From Bradyrhizobium sp. CB2312 (GTDB lineage: Bacteria; Pseudomonadota; Alphaproteobacteria; Rhizobiales; Xanthobacteraceae), in the NCBI RefSeq assembly GCF_029714425.1, contig NZ_CP121668.1:9693501-9757500 (forward strand): a stretch of 64,000 bases of DNA. The letters are read 5' to 3'. A program made the position numbers and the translations under genes. Positions 34,364 to 43,033 of this stretch are shown piece by piece (the stretch's first letter is position 1; every line of letters starts with the position of its first letter). The notes under the pieces were generated by a model, which was not told where the DNA came from, did no database searches, and worked only from the letters and a program-made list of their open reading frames with translations.

Positions 34364-35536
34364 CTACTTCATCAGCCCCGCGGCGGTGAGCGCGCGGGTG
34401 ATGATCTGGCCGAGATCGAAGCTGCGGGATTTCTCGCGCTTGGGCTCGGGTTGTTCGGCGACGGCGGCGCGGATCGAGCGGGCGAGATGCGGCGCGGGGG
34501 GGAGCGCCGGTTTGGGCGTTGTGGGCTTTGCCTCCGCTTTCTTCGCGGCGTCCGGAATCCAGCCGGTCAGGCCGAAGAATTTTGCGATGTGATAGGACGA
34601 GGAGATGCCGGCCTCGATCAGGAACGCGCCTTCGATGCCGTAGCGCTGGTCGCTGTCGGCGCGCCCAAGCGGCGTGCCGTGCGCCATGTCGGTGATGGCG
34701 TAGGATTCGACCAGCGTCTCGCCGTCCTTGTTCCACCAGGCCTGGCGCGGATAGCCGTCGACATTGGTCTCGGCCATCGGCACCGCGGGCAGGTCATGCA
34801 GATCGAGCCACTGCTTGACGATCTCGTTGGCATTGCCGGGATTGACGGTGCGGTCGGCACTGCCGTGCCACACCGAGACCTTCGGCCACGGCCCGCGATG
34901 ATCCGAGGCATTGCGGACGAGATCGCCGAGCGCGCGCGCGGGGCGCACCGGCGAATGAAACATGCCGTCCAACGCCTCGCGCAAATTCGAGGCGATGCCG
35001 TAGGGAAGTCCTGCGATCACAGCGCCGGCCGCAAACACCTCGGGATAGGTCGCGAGCATCACCGACGTCATGCCGCCGCCGGCGGACAGGCCCGTGATGA
35101 AGATGCGCCTCGCATCGATGCGATGCGCCTCGACCATATGCGCTATCATCTCGCGGATCGAGCGCGCCTCGCCGCTGTCCCGCGCGGTGTCTTCCGGATT
35201 GAACCAGTTGAAGCAGGTGTTGCCGTTGTTGACGCGCTGCTGCTCGGGCATCAGCAGCGCGAAGCCATAGTGCTTCGCAAGCGTCGACCAACCCGCGCCG
35301 AGATCGTAGCCGGCTGCGGTCTGGCCGCAGCCATGCAGCACGACGACCAGCGCGCGCGGCTTCTGAAGCTGCGCCGGCACGAATGCGAACATGCGCAAGT
35401 TTCCGGGATTGCCGCCGAAGTTCGTGACTTCTTCCAGCGGGCTGGACACATCCGCGCTGCGGCCGAACTCGGCAAGGCGCAGACCATCCACCTTCGGCAG
35501 ATGTCTCAGCAGATCGAGATTACGGGCAAGCGACAC
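34364..35536 (-). CDS. PHB depolymerase family esterase (extracellular-type catalytic domain)
   Basis: 390-aa alpha/beta hydrolase of the Esterase_PHB family. The oxyanion segment VVVLHGCGQTAAGYD (about 65-79), the nucleophile Ser151 in GLSAGGGM and the Asp/His region near HGSADRTVNPGN and AHGTPLG are all present. A proline/alanine-rich tail ends the protein. The start is GTG 35534-35536, supported by AGGAG 5 nt upstream. There is no signal peptide from this start, although the catalytic type is usually secreted, so it may hydrolyse short soluble esters or feruloyl esters in the cell. A shorter role as PHB oligomer hydrolase with phaZ is conceivable. Confidence 0.85.
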   Translation of the reverse strand: MSLARNLDLLRHLPKVDGLRLAEFGRSADVSSPLEEVTNFGGNPGNLRMFAFVPAQLQKPRALVVVLHGCGQTAAGYDLGAGWSTLAKHYGFALLMPEQQRVNNGNTCFNWFNPEDTARDSGEARSIREMIAHMVEAHRIDARRIFITGLSAGGGMTSVMLATYPEVFAAGAVIAGLPYGIASNLREALDGMFHSPVRPARALGDLVRNASDHRGPWPKVSVWHGSADRTVNPGNANEIVKQWLDLHDLPAVPMAETNVDGYPRQAWWNKDGETLVESYAITDMAHGTPLGRADSDQRYGIEGAFLIEAGISSSYHIAKFFGLTGWIPDAAKKAEAKPTTPKPALPPAPHLARSIRAAVAEQPEPKREKSRSFDLGQIITRALTAAGLMK

Positions 35537-35675
35537 GGCAACTCCTGGCAGGCGACGTTCAACGTTCACCCAAACCAAATAGTTGCTGCGGTGCAAAATA
35601 AAAAGGCCGTGTGCTGTCAATCACCCGAAATCACGCAAATACCCGCAGGAATCAGCACGTATTAACCGCACTGCC

Positions 35676-37088
35676 TCAACTTCGTGCAGATGCGCGGCGC
35701 ATCCACGACAAGAATGCGACGCAGATCATGATTAACGTCACCAACAACACAAGCGAGACGAGAAATCCTGCGCGCGCTGATTGCAACGCTTCGATTGCGA
35801 AGAACACCGCGCCGATTGCGGCCACTCCGGCCGCATTTCCGATCTGCGCGGTCGTGCCGTACGCACCGGAGGCGGAGCCTGCCGCGACGGGCTTCACGCT
35901 CGCCAGCACCGCGCCTGACAGCGGCGCCATCACAAGTCCCTGACCGTAGCCGAAGACGATCATGGTGAGTGCGAGCGTGATTGCTGTCGGCGATTCGATC
36001 GAGCTCGCAACAAGCGCGAGTGCGGCGAGGCCCGCGATCTGAAGCACGCAGCCCTCGATCAACACCTTGGTGCCGCGATGCCGCGCCCGCACGCCGCTGT
36101 GACGCGAGGCAACAACGAAGGCGAGCGCGAGCGGAATGAAGGTTAGGCCGGCTTCGAGCGGCGGGATCCTGAGCCCGCGCTGCATGAACAGCGTCATGAC
36201 CAGATAGAAGGAAAGATTGGCGACGAAGAAAAAGAACGCGGCGCCGAGCCCGCGCAGGAAGGCGGCATCCGCGAGCAGCGTGAGGTCAATCAGCGGCATG
36301 CCGCCGCTGCGTGCGACGGCGTGTTCGAGCTTCACGAAGGCAAGGAGGATCAGGCCGCCGCATCCCATCACCGCCCACAGCCACGGCGCCCAGCCGGCAT
36401 CATGGCCGAACAGCAGCGGTCCGATCAGGCAGAGCAGCCCCGCGAACAGGACGGCGCTGCCCGTGATGTCGAGCTTCGTGCCTGATCGCCGCGGCACCGT
36501 CGGCACGATGCGCCAGGCCGCAGCCGCGATGATGAGGCCGCAGGGCACGTTGACGAAGAACACCGAGCGCCAGCCGGTGTGCGCAAGGTCGATCGTGACG
36601 AGGAGACCACCGAGCAGAAAACCCGCCGCGCCGGCAAGCCCGAGCACGATGCCGTAGATGGCGAAGGCGCGGCTGCGCGTCTCGTCGGTGAAGAGCAGAT
36701 GCAGCGTCGCCAGCACTTGCGGCACCATCAGCGCCGCGGTCGCGCCCTGCGCCAGCCGCGCGATGATCAGCTCCGCGCCTGACTGTGCCAGCCCACACCA
36801 CAGCGAGGTCGCCGTGAAGCCGAGCACACCGGCGAGAAACACGTTCTTGGTGCCATGGATGTCGCCGAGCCGGCCGCCGGTGACGACCAGCGTCGCATAG
36901 GCGATCAGATAGATCGCGATCACGGATTCGATCTGCGCCGGCGTCGCGTGCAGATCGACCGCGATGGTCGGGATCGCGACGTTCACGATGAAGGCGTCGA
37001 CGCCAAACATGAACTGGGCGGCGACGACGATTGCCAGCACCCACCAGCGGCGGGTCGAATCGACGGGCTTTGTGACGGTTTGATGCAT
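35676..37088 (-). CDS. MFS transporter, DHA2 (14-segment drug:H+ antiporter) family
   Basis: 470-aa polytopic membrane protein with about 14 segments. The N-terminus RWWVLAIVVAAQFMFGVDAFIVNVAIPTIAVDL carries the motif D1 pattern of DHA2 pumps and GGRLGDIHGTKNVFLAG is motif A. ATG 37086-37088 is chosen; the longer frame upstream would run into the sthA promoter region. Divergent from sthA with about 160 bp between starts. Likely exports a toxic compound or metabolite; no regulator gene is adjacent. Confidence 0.88.
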   Translation of the reverse strand: MHQTVTKPVDSTRRWWVLAIVVAAQFMFGVDAFIVNVAIPTIAVDLHATPAQIESVIAIYLIAYATLVVTGGRLGDIHGTKNVFLAGVLGFTATSLWCGLAQSGAELIIARLAQGATAALMVPQVLATLHLLFTDETRSRAFAIYGIVLGLAGAAGFLLGGLLVTIDLAHTGWRSVFFVNVPCGLIIAAAAWRIVPTVPRRSGTKLDITGSAVLFAGLLCLIGPLLFGHDAGWAPWLWAVMGCGGLILLAFVKLEHAVARSGGMPLIDLTLLADAAFLRGLGAAFFFFVANLSFYLVMTLFMQRGLRIPPLEAGLTFIPLALAFVVASRHSGVRARHRGTKVLIEGCVLQIAGLAALALVASSIESPTAITLALTMIVFGYGQGLVMAPLSGAVLASVKPVAAGSASGAYGTTAQIGNAAGVAAIGAVFFAIEALQSARAGFLVSLVLLVTLIMICVAFLSWMRRASARS

Positions 37089-37248
37089 CGGCGCGCCAGC
37101 TCTCGGAAATTTATTTGCGCGCGATGCTCGCAGATCGGCGTCATCCGCGCGATTACCTCGGAGGTAGGACTTGTTTTCCCCTTGCCGCACTGGCCCGATT
37201 GCTGCATGTCGGTTCCCGCTGATTTTGCAGGGGTTCGGAAGTCTCCCG

Positions 37249-38640
37249 ATGTACGACTACGACATGGTGGTGATTGGCTCGGGCCCGTCCGGGCGCCGGG
37301 CCGCTGTGCAATGTGCCAAGCTCGGCAAGGCCGTGCTGGTGGTGGAGAAGGGCCGGCGGGTCGGCGGCGTCTCGGTTCACACCGGCACGATCCCCTCCAA
37401 GACGCTGCGCGAGACCGTGCTCAATCTCTCCGGCTGGCGCGAGCGCGGCTTCTATGGCCGCTCCTACCGGGTCAAGCAGGACATCGCCGCCAGCGACCTG
37501 ATGACCCGGTTGCAGAAGACGCTCGACCACGAGGTCGAGGTGCTCGAGCATCAGTTCAGCCGCAATCTCGTCCGCACCGCCAATGGCGAGGCACGCTTCG
37601 TCTCGCCGCACGAGGTCGAGATCACGAGCGCAATCGGCGAGACCAAGACGGTGTCGGCCGCCTTCATCCTGATCGCCTGCGGCACGCGCCCGTTCCGGCC
37701 CGACTATGTGCCGTTCGACGGCACGAGCGTGCTCGACAGCGATGAGATCATCGAGCTGCCAAAACTGCCGCGCAGCCTGGCCGTGATCGGCGCCGGCGTG
37801 ATCGGCGTCGAATATGCCACCATCTTCAGTGCGCTCGACGTGCCCGTCACCCTGATCGAGCCGCGCCCGACCTTCCTCGACTTCATCGACAAGGAATTGA
37901 TCGACGAGTTCATGCACGAGCTGCGCGACCGCAACGTCGCGCTGCGGCTCGGCTCCAAGGTGACGTCGATCGAGAAGACGGCACAGGGCGGCATCGTCAC
38001 GAACCTCTCAGATGGACGGCACGTCACCACGGAAATGCTGCTGTTTGCGGCCGGCCGCGTCGGCGCGACCGACCGCCTCAATCTCGAAGCCGCCGGCATC
38101 GCCGTCGACCATCGCGGCCGCATCACGGTCGATCCGGTGAGCCTCCAGACCAGCGTGCCGCATATCTACGCCGCCGGCGATGTGATCGGCTTTCCCAGCC
38201 TTGCCTCCACCTCGATGGAGCAGGGCCGGGTCGCCGCCTGCCACGCGCTCGGCATGGAGCCCTTGGCGCCCCCGGAATTCTTCCCCTACGGCATCTATTC
38301 GGTGCCGGAGATCTCGACCGCCGGCCTCACGGAAGAAGAGGTGCGCACGCGCGGCATTCCCTACGAGGTCGGCATCGCGCGATTCCGCGAGACCTCGCGC
38401 GGCCACATCATGGGGCTGAACAGCGGCATGATGAAGATGATCTTCTCGACCAAAACCCGCCGCCTGCTTGGCGTGCACATCCTCGGCGAAGGCGCCACCG
38501 AGCTGATCCATATCGGCCAGGCCGTGCTCAACCTCAAAGGCACAATCGACTATTTCATCCAGAACACGTTCAACTATCCGACGCTGGCCGAGGCCTACAA
38601 GATCGCCGGGCTGGATGCGTGGAACAGGATGACGCGGTGA
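37249..38640 (+). CDS. sthA: Si-specific (soluble) NAD(P)+ transhydrogenase
   Basis: 463-aa FAD-dependent flavoprotein that moves reducing equivalents between NADPH and NAD+. The FAD-binding motif is VVIGSGPSGRRAA at the N-terminus, and the NAD(P)-binding Rossmann motif is VIGAGVIGVEYATIF near 180. At the disulfide position of related reductases it has GGVSVHTGTIPSKTL (39-53), without the redox cysteine pair; this is the signature of SthA. The C-terminal dimerisation domain contains HILGEGATELIHIGQ. ATG 37249 is used. It is single and divergent from an MFS pump. Confidence 0.93.
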   Translation: MYDYDMVVIGSGPSGRRAAVQCAKLGKAVLVVEKGRRVGGVSVHTGTIPSKTLRETVLNLSGWRERGFYGRSYRVKQDIAASDLMTRLQKTLDHEVEVLEHQFSRNLVRTANGEARFVSPHEVEITSAIGETKTVSAAFILIACGTRPFRPDYVPFDGTSVLDSDEIIELPKLPRSLAVIGAGVIGVEYATIFSALDVPVTLIEPRPTFLDFIDKELIDEFMHELRDRNVALRLGSKVTSIEKTAQGGIVTNLSDGRHVTTEMLLFAAGRVGATDRLNLEAAGIAVDHRGRITVDPVSLQTSVPHIYAAGDVIGFPSLASTSMEQGRVAACHALGMEPLAPPEFFPYGIYSVPEISTAGLTEEEVRTRGIPYEVGIARFRETSRGHIMGLNSGMMKMIFSTKTRRLLGVHILGEGATELIHIGQAVLNLKGTIDYFIQNTFNYPTLAEAYKIAGLDAWNRMTR

Positions 38641-38642
38641 TT

Positions 38643-38925
38643 TCTCTACCTCTCCCCGCTTGCGGGGAGAGGTCGGATCGCTCTTGCGATCCGGGTGAGG
38701 GGGAGTATCCGCGAGTCGGATCTCCGCTGGAACGACGTCCTCTCAACGCGTCATTGCGAGCGTAGCGAAGCAATCCAGAGTCTTTCCGCGGAGGGATTCT
38801 GGATTGCTTCGCTGCGCTCGCAATGACGGCGTGGGGCCACCTGGAAAATCCAACGACTTCCGTCCCCGCGGAGACTGCCCCTCACCCTGACCCTCTCCCC
38901 GCAGGCGGGGAGAGGGGAAGGAGAC
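38643..38925. repeat. G/C-rich dispersed element (family G) split by a nested family B copy
   Basis: The left part (38643-38749) begins CTCTCCCCGCTTGCGGGGAG and contains GGATCGCTCTTGCGATCC; the right part (38827-38925) ends with CCTCTCCCCGCAGGCGGGGA. A family B repeat lies between them. The comparable element at 52652-52793 has the same left and right pieces without this insert. It fills the 407-bp gap upstream of the LLM oxidoreductase; I see no gene there. Confidence 0.65.
38750..38826. repeat. Dispersed inverted repeat, family B (nested copy)
   Basis: GTCATTGCGAGCGTAGCGAA facing TTCGCTGCGCTCGCAATGAC, with inner arms AATCCAGAGTCTTTCCGCGG / GGGATTCTGGATT. Nearly identical to the copies at 31468 and 41839. 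Confidence 0.9.
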
Positions 38926-39047
38926 GCCGTCGCCTCTCAGCACATAGCTGCATTCCGCCGCGCGGGACATCACGCGATTGCGTTCGCTTCCGCCACCACA
39001 TAGCCTCATCACTTCAACAAACAGAAAATTCAGCCGGAGAGAACGCC

Positions 39048-40283
39048 ATGGCGCGCCTGAAGTTCGGAGCCTTTCTTGCCCCGCATCACCCGATCGGGGA
39101 GCATCCGATGCTCCAGTTCCGGCGCGATCTCGACCTCGTCGAGCAGCTCGACGCGCTCGGTTATGACGAGTTCTGGTGCGGCGAGCACCATTCCTCCGGC
39201 TGGGAGATGATCGCCTCGCCCGAGATGTTCCTGGCCGCAGCCGGCGAGCGCACCAAGCGGATCAAGCTCGGCACCGGCGTGGTGTCGCTGCCCTATCACC
39301 ATCCCTTCAATGTCGCCCAGCGCATGGTGCAGCTCGACCACATGACCGGCGGCCGCGCCATCTTCGGCTCCGGCCCCGGCGCGCTCGCCTCCGACGCGCA
39401 CACGCTCGGCATCGACCCGATGACGCAGCGCGACCGCCAGGACGAGGCGATCGGCATCATCCGCCGCCTGTTCAACGGCGAACGCGTCACCGCCAAGAGC
39501 GACTGGTTCACCATGAACGATGCCGCGCTCCAGCTCCTGCCCTTGCAGGAGGAGATGCCGTTCGTCGTGGCCTCGCAGATCTCGCCGTCAGGCATGACGC
39601 TCGCCGGCAAATACGGCATCGGCATCATCTCGCTGGGCTCGATGACGACGCAGGGATTGATGTCACTGCAGCAGCAATGGCAGTTCGCCGAGGATGCCGC
39701 CAAGAAGCACGGCACCAAGGTCAACCGCGCCGACTGGCGCGTGCTGCTCACCTTCCACATCGCCGAGAGCCGCGAGCAGGCGCGCCGGGAGGCCGGCGCC
39801 GGGCTGATGCGCTGGCACAATGAATATACTGTCGGCACGCTGCAGCGGCCGGGCCTGACCGCATTCTCCTCGCCCGACGAGGCCGTGGACAAGACCGCCT
39901 TCGTCGAGGGCGCGGCCTCCACCATCGGTACGCCCGACGATCTCGTCAAAACCATCAAGAACGTGATGCAGGTGTCCGGCGGTGTCGGCGCCATCATCGG
40001 CTTCGTGCACGACTGGGCCAATCCGGAAGCCACCCGCCGGAGCTGGGACATGGTGGCGCGCTATGTCGTGCCGGAGATCAACGGCTATATCGACGGCCTG
40101 CGCAAGTCGCAAAAATTCGTGATCGAGAACCGCGCGATCTTCGAACGCGCCGGACAAGCCGTGATGGCCAAGATCATGGAGAACGAGAAGGCCGCCGAGG
40201 CGCTGAAGGTGACCGGGCCGGGCCGCGTCGCGATTCCAGCCGTCAATGCGCCGGATCTGCAGAAGGAAGCGGCCAAGCGCTAG
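39048..40283 (+). CDS. LLM-class flavin-dependent oxidoreductase (luciferase-like monooxygenase)
   Basis: 411-aa TIM-barrel flavin enzyme with reduced FMN as cosubstrate. The N-terminus LKFGAFLAPHHPIGEHP and the LWCGEHH-like segment FWCGEHHSSGWEM are typical of the luciferase-like alpha-subunit family; the nearest named type I can suggest is limonene 1,2-monooxygenase-like, on weak grounds. GGAGAGA 8 nt before ATG 39048 supports the start. The next gene on the same strand is a cytochrome P450, then an SDR opposite, which suggests oxidation of a terpenoid or similar hydrophobic molecule. No flavin reductase gene is nearby. Confidence 0.87.
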   Translation: MARLKFGAFLAPHHPIGEHPMLQFRRDLDLVEQLDALGYDEFWCGEHHSSGWEMIASPEMFLAAAGERTKRIKLGTGVVSLPYHHPFNVAQRMVQLDHMTGGRAIFGSGPGALASDAHTLGIDPMTQRDRQDEAIGIIRRLFNGERVTAKSDWFTMNDAALQLLPLQEEMPFVVASQISPSGMTLAGKYGIGIISLGSMTTQGLMSLQQQWQFAEDAAKKHGTKVNRADWRVLLTFHIAESREQARREAGAGLMRWHNEYTVGTLQRPGLTAFSSPDEAVDKTAFVEGAASTIGTPDDLVKTIKNVMQVSGGVGAIIGFVHDWANPEATRRSWDMVARYVVPEINGYIDGLRKSQKFVIENRAIFERAGQAVMAKIMENEKAAEALKVTGPGRVAIPAVNAPDLQKEAAKR

Positions 40284-40349
40284 GCCTCGTTGGAGTTACG
40301 CTCGTAACCACGTTCACGCGCAAGACATATCGGCCTGTGCTATGCTTTC

Positions 40350-40379
40350 GGAAAACCGCTGCGCAGTTTTCCGGATCAC
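40350..40379. repeat. Dispersed inverted repeat, family H (partial copy)
   Basis: CGGAAAACCGCTGCGCAGTT followed by TTCCGGAT, with the inner palindrome CTGCGCAG. It lies between the LLM oxidoreductase and P450 genes and may act as a terminator. Confidence 0.7.
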
Positions 40380-40450
40380 GCCTTCGCGCAGGCCGCAATA
40401 ATGCCGTGGTCGCCCGATGTCTGTTCGGTCCGCCAACCGGAGCAATCGTG

Positions 40451-41827
40451 ATGTCGATGCAGAATGTGGCTACGCCTGTGCTTCAGTACACCGCGCCCAA
40501 GCGCAATGAGCTGACGCACATCCCGGGCGATGAAGGCTGGCCGATCATCGGCGTGACCTTCAAGGTGCTCGCCGACCCCAAGGGACATATCGAGCGGAAC
40601 GGCGCCAAGTACGGGCCCGTCTATCGCACCCACATTTTCGGCGAGACCAACGTCGTGCTGCTCGGCCCCGAGGCCAACGAGCTGGTGCTGTTCGACCAGA
40701 GCAAGCTGTTCTCCTCGACGCACGGCTGGAACAAGGTGCTTGGCCTGTTGTTTCCGCGCGGCTTGATGATGCTCGATTTCGACGAGCACCGGCTGCATCG
40801 CAAGGCGCTGTCGGTCGCGTTCAAGTCCGGGCCGATGAAATCCTATCTGGCCGATCTCGACCGCGGCATCGAAGGCCGCGTCGCGCAGTGGAAGGCCAGA
40901 CCCGGCGAGATGCAGCTCTATCCGGCGATGAAGCAGCTCACGCTCGATCTTGCCGCGGCGTCGTTCCTCGGCGCCGATATCGGGCCGGAGGTCGACGACA
41001 TCAACCGCGCCTTCGTCGACATGGTCGCGGCCGCCGTGACCCCGATCCGCAAGCCGCTGCCGGGCACGCAGATGGCGCGGGGGGTGAAGGGGCGCAAGCG
41101 CATCGTCGCCTATTTCCGCAAGCAGATTCCGCTGCGACGCGGCAATCACGGCGGCGACGATCTGTTCTCGCAGCTCTGCCGCGCCACCCATGAGGACGGC
41201 GCGCTGCTGTCCGAGCAGGACATCATCGACCACATGAGCTTCCTGATGATGGCGGCGCACGACACGCTGACCTCGTCGCTGACGTCCTTTGTCGGCGAGC
41301 TCGCGGCAAACCCGGATTGGCAGGAGAAGCTGCGCGCCGAGGTTCTCGCACTCGGGCTCGCGCCGGACGTACCGAGCAGCTTCGACGATCTCGACAAGAT
41401 GAAGCTGACGGAGATGGCCTTCAAGGAAGCGCTGCGGATCAGGCCGCCGGTGCCCTCGCTGCCGCGCCGGGCGATGCGCGATTTCAGCTTCAAGGGATAT
41501 TGGATTCCCGCCGGCACCGCGGTCGGCGTCAATCCGCTCTATACTCACCACATGAAGGAGATCTGGCCGGAGCCCGACCGCTTCGATCCGATGCGCTTCA
41601 CCGAAGAGGCCCAGCGCAACCGCCACCGCTTCGCCTTCGTGCCGTTCGGCGGCGGCGCGCATATGTGTCTCGGCCTGCACTTCGCCTACATGCAGGCAAA
41701 GTGCTTCGCGCGGCACTTCCTGCAGAACATCGAGGTGTCGCTGGAGGAGGGCTACAAGCCGGACTGGCAGATGTGGCCGATCCCGAAGCCGAAGGATGGG
41801 TTGAGGGTGCGGGTGAGAGCGGTGTGA
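40451..41827 (+). CDS. Cytochrome P450
   Basis: 458-aa haem-thiolate monooxygenase of class I/II soluble type, with no membrane anchor. The haem ligand is Cys406 in FGGGAHMCLG. The I-helix oxygen motif is MMAAHDTLTSS (AAxDT in place of AGxDT), and the K-helix ExxR motif is seen in KEALRIRPPVP. Length and pattern are closer to the CYP120/CYP26-like group than to CYP101. No ferredoxin or reductase gene is adjacent, so redox partners are elsewhere. GTG 40448 directly before ATG 40451 is an alternative start. Confidence 0.92.
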   Translation: MSMQNVATPVLQYTAPKRNELTHIPGDEGWPIIGVTFKVLADPKGHIERNGAKYGPVYRTHIFGETNVVLLGPEANELVLFDQSKLFSSTHGWNKVLGLLFPRGLMMLDFDEHRLHRKALSVAFKSGPMKSYLADLDRGIEGRVAQWKARPGEMQLYPAMKQLTLDLAAASFLGADIGPEVDDINRAFVDMVAAAVTPIRKPLPGTQMARGVKGRKRIVAYFRKQIPLRRGNHGGDDLFSQLCRATHEDGALLSEQDIIDHMSFLMMAAHDTLTSSLTSFVGELAANPDWQEKLRAEVLALGLAPDVPSSFDDLDKMKLTEMAFKEALRIRPPVPSLPRRAMRDFSFKGYWIPAGTAVGVNPLYTHHMKEIWPEPDRFDPMRFTEEAQRNRHRFAFVPFGGGAHMCLGLHFAYMQAKCFARHFLQNIEVSLEEGYKPDWQMWPIPKPKDGLRVRVRAV

Positions 41828-41838
41828 ATCAGCTCACC

Positions 41839-41922
41839 GTCATTGCGAGCGCAGCGAAGCAATCCAGAATCTTTCCGCGGAGGGATTCTGGATTGCTTCG
41901 TCGCTTCGCTCCTCGCAATGAC
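41839..41922. repeat. Dispersed inverted repeat, family B (third copy)
   Basis: GTCATTGCGAGCGCAGCGAA facing a right arm diverged by a small insertion (TTCGTCGCTTCGCTCCTCGC), then AATGAC. Inner arms CAATCCAGAATCTTTCCGC are almost identical to those of the other copies. Confidence 0.88.
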
Positions 41923-41936
41923 GGAAATCCGGTCTC

Positions 41937-42035
41937 GTAGGGTGGGCAAAGGCGCGTAGCGCCGTGCCCACGATCTTTCACATAGGGACATTCGGTGGGC
42001 ACGGCGCGCGAAGGGCGCGCCTTTGCTCACCCTAC
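41937..42035. repeat. Dispersed inverted repeat, family C (third copy)
   Basis: GTAGGGTGGGCAAAGGCGC facing GCGCGCCTTTGCTCACCCTA, with inner arms GTGCCCACGAT / GGTGGGCAC. It follows the family B copy; the two fill the gap between the convergent P450 and SDR genes. Confidence 0.88.
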
Positions 42036-42054
42036 GGCACCGTCGCCGGAGCCG

Positions 42055-42894
42055 CTACGCCCCGTCATCAAACGCCTTGCGCAACGCGCTCAAGCCCTGC
42101 TGCTGCTGGCTCCAGTTGCGGCCGCCGGTCATGGCGCCGTCGATGACGAGATCGTGGCCGTTGATGAAGCTGGATTCGTCACTGGCAAGGAACACCGCGG
42201 CGTGGGCGATATCGTCGGGCAGGCCCGCACGCGGGATCGGCTGCGCGGTCTTGTAGACCTCGCGCATCACCGCCGGCGTCTTCTCGGCGGCGTCGGTCGA
42301 TAACCCCAGCGCCTTGCCGAAAATGCCGGTCGCGATCGCACCGGGCGAGATCGAGTTGACGCGGACGTTGGACTCGCCGAGCTCCATCGCCACGCATTTG
42401 GTGAGATGGATCACCGCCGCCTTGGCCGCGCCATAGACGAGCGACGAGGAGAAGCCGGCGAGGCGGCCGGCGATGCTGCCATTGTTGATGATGCTGCCGG
42501 AACCCTGCTTCTTCATGTAGGGCGCGGCGTGCTTCATGCCGAGCATGACGCTGCGCACCAGGGTCGCCATCGCCGCGTCGAAGCGCTCGACCTCGAGGCC
42601 CTCAATGCCCCCGGTCTGCGCCGGGCCGCCGGCATTGTTGAAGAGACAGTCGATCCGGCCGAATTTTTCCACCGCGAGCGCGATCAGCGCCTGCACCTGC
42701 GCTTCGACCGTCACATCCGTTTGGCGGAAGATGCAGTTAGCCCCGAGCTGCTGCGCCAGCGCCTCGCCTTCCGGTATGCGCCGCCCCGCGATCACAATTT
42801 TGGCACCTTCGGCAACGAAGACTTCCGCAGTCCGCAATCCGATGCCGCTCGTCGCGCCCGTGATCACCGCCACCTTGCCATCCAGCCTGCCCAT
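42055..42894 (-). CDS. SDR family NAD(P)-dependent oxidoreductase
   Basis: 279-aa classical short-chain dehydrogenase/reductase. The cofactor motif TGATSGIG is at 12-19, NNAGG at 86-90 and the catalytic Ser140, Tyr154 and Lys158 (YGAAK) are in place. ATG 42892-42894 fits the family start MGRLDGKVAVITGATSG. Its position opposite the P450 and LLM genes is consistent with a role in oxidation of the alcohol product, but this is an inference from context. It is divergent from the HWE kinase gene, about 140 bp away. Confidence 0.92.
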   Translation of the reverse strand: MGRLDGKVAVITGATSGIGLRTAEVFVAEGAKIVIAGRRIPEGEALAQQLGANCIFRQTDVTVEAQVQALIALAVEKFGRIDCLFNNAGGPAQTGGIEGLEVERFDAAMATLVRSVMLGMKHAAPYMKKQGSGSIINNGSIAGRLAGFSSSLVYGAAKAAVIHLTKCVAMELGESNVRVNSISPGAIATGIFGKALGLSTDAAEKTPAVMREVYKTAQPIPRAGLPDDIAHAAVFLASDESSFINGHDLVIDGAMTGGRNWSQQQQGLSALRKAFDDGA

Positions 42895-43033
42895 GGAATG
42901 TCCCTGTTTTCGAACGTTTTGATGCCAAATGGCGGACACCGAGCATGACGGCTCCGCGATGGTCACTATTCCTGCCGACTTTCGACAAGGCAAGCTTTGC
43001 TTGCGCTGACGACATGCGTAACATTCATGGCGA

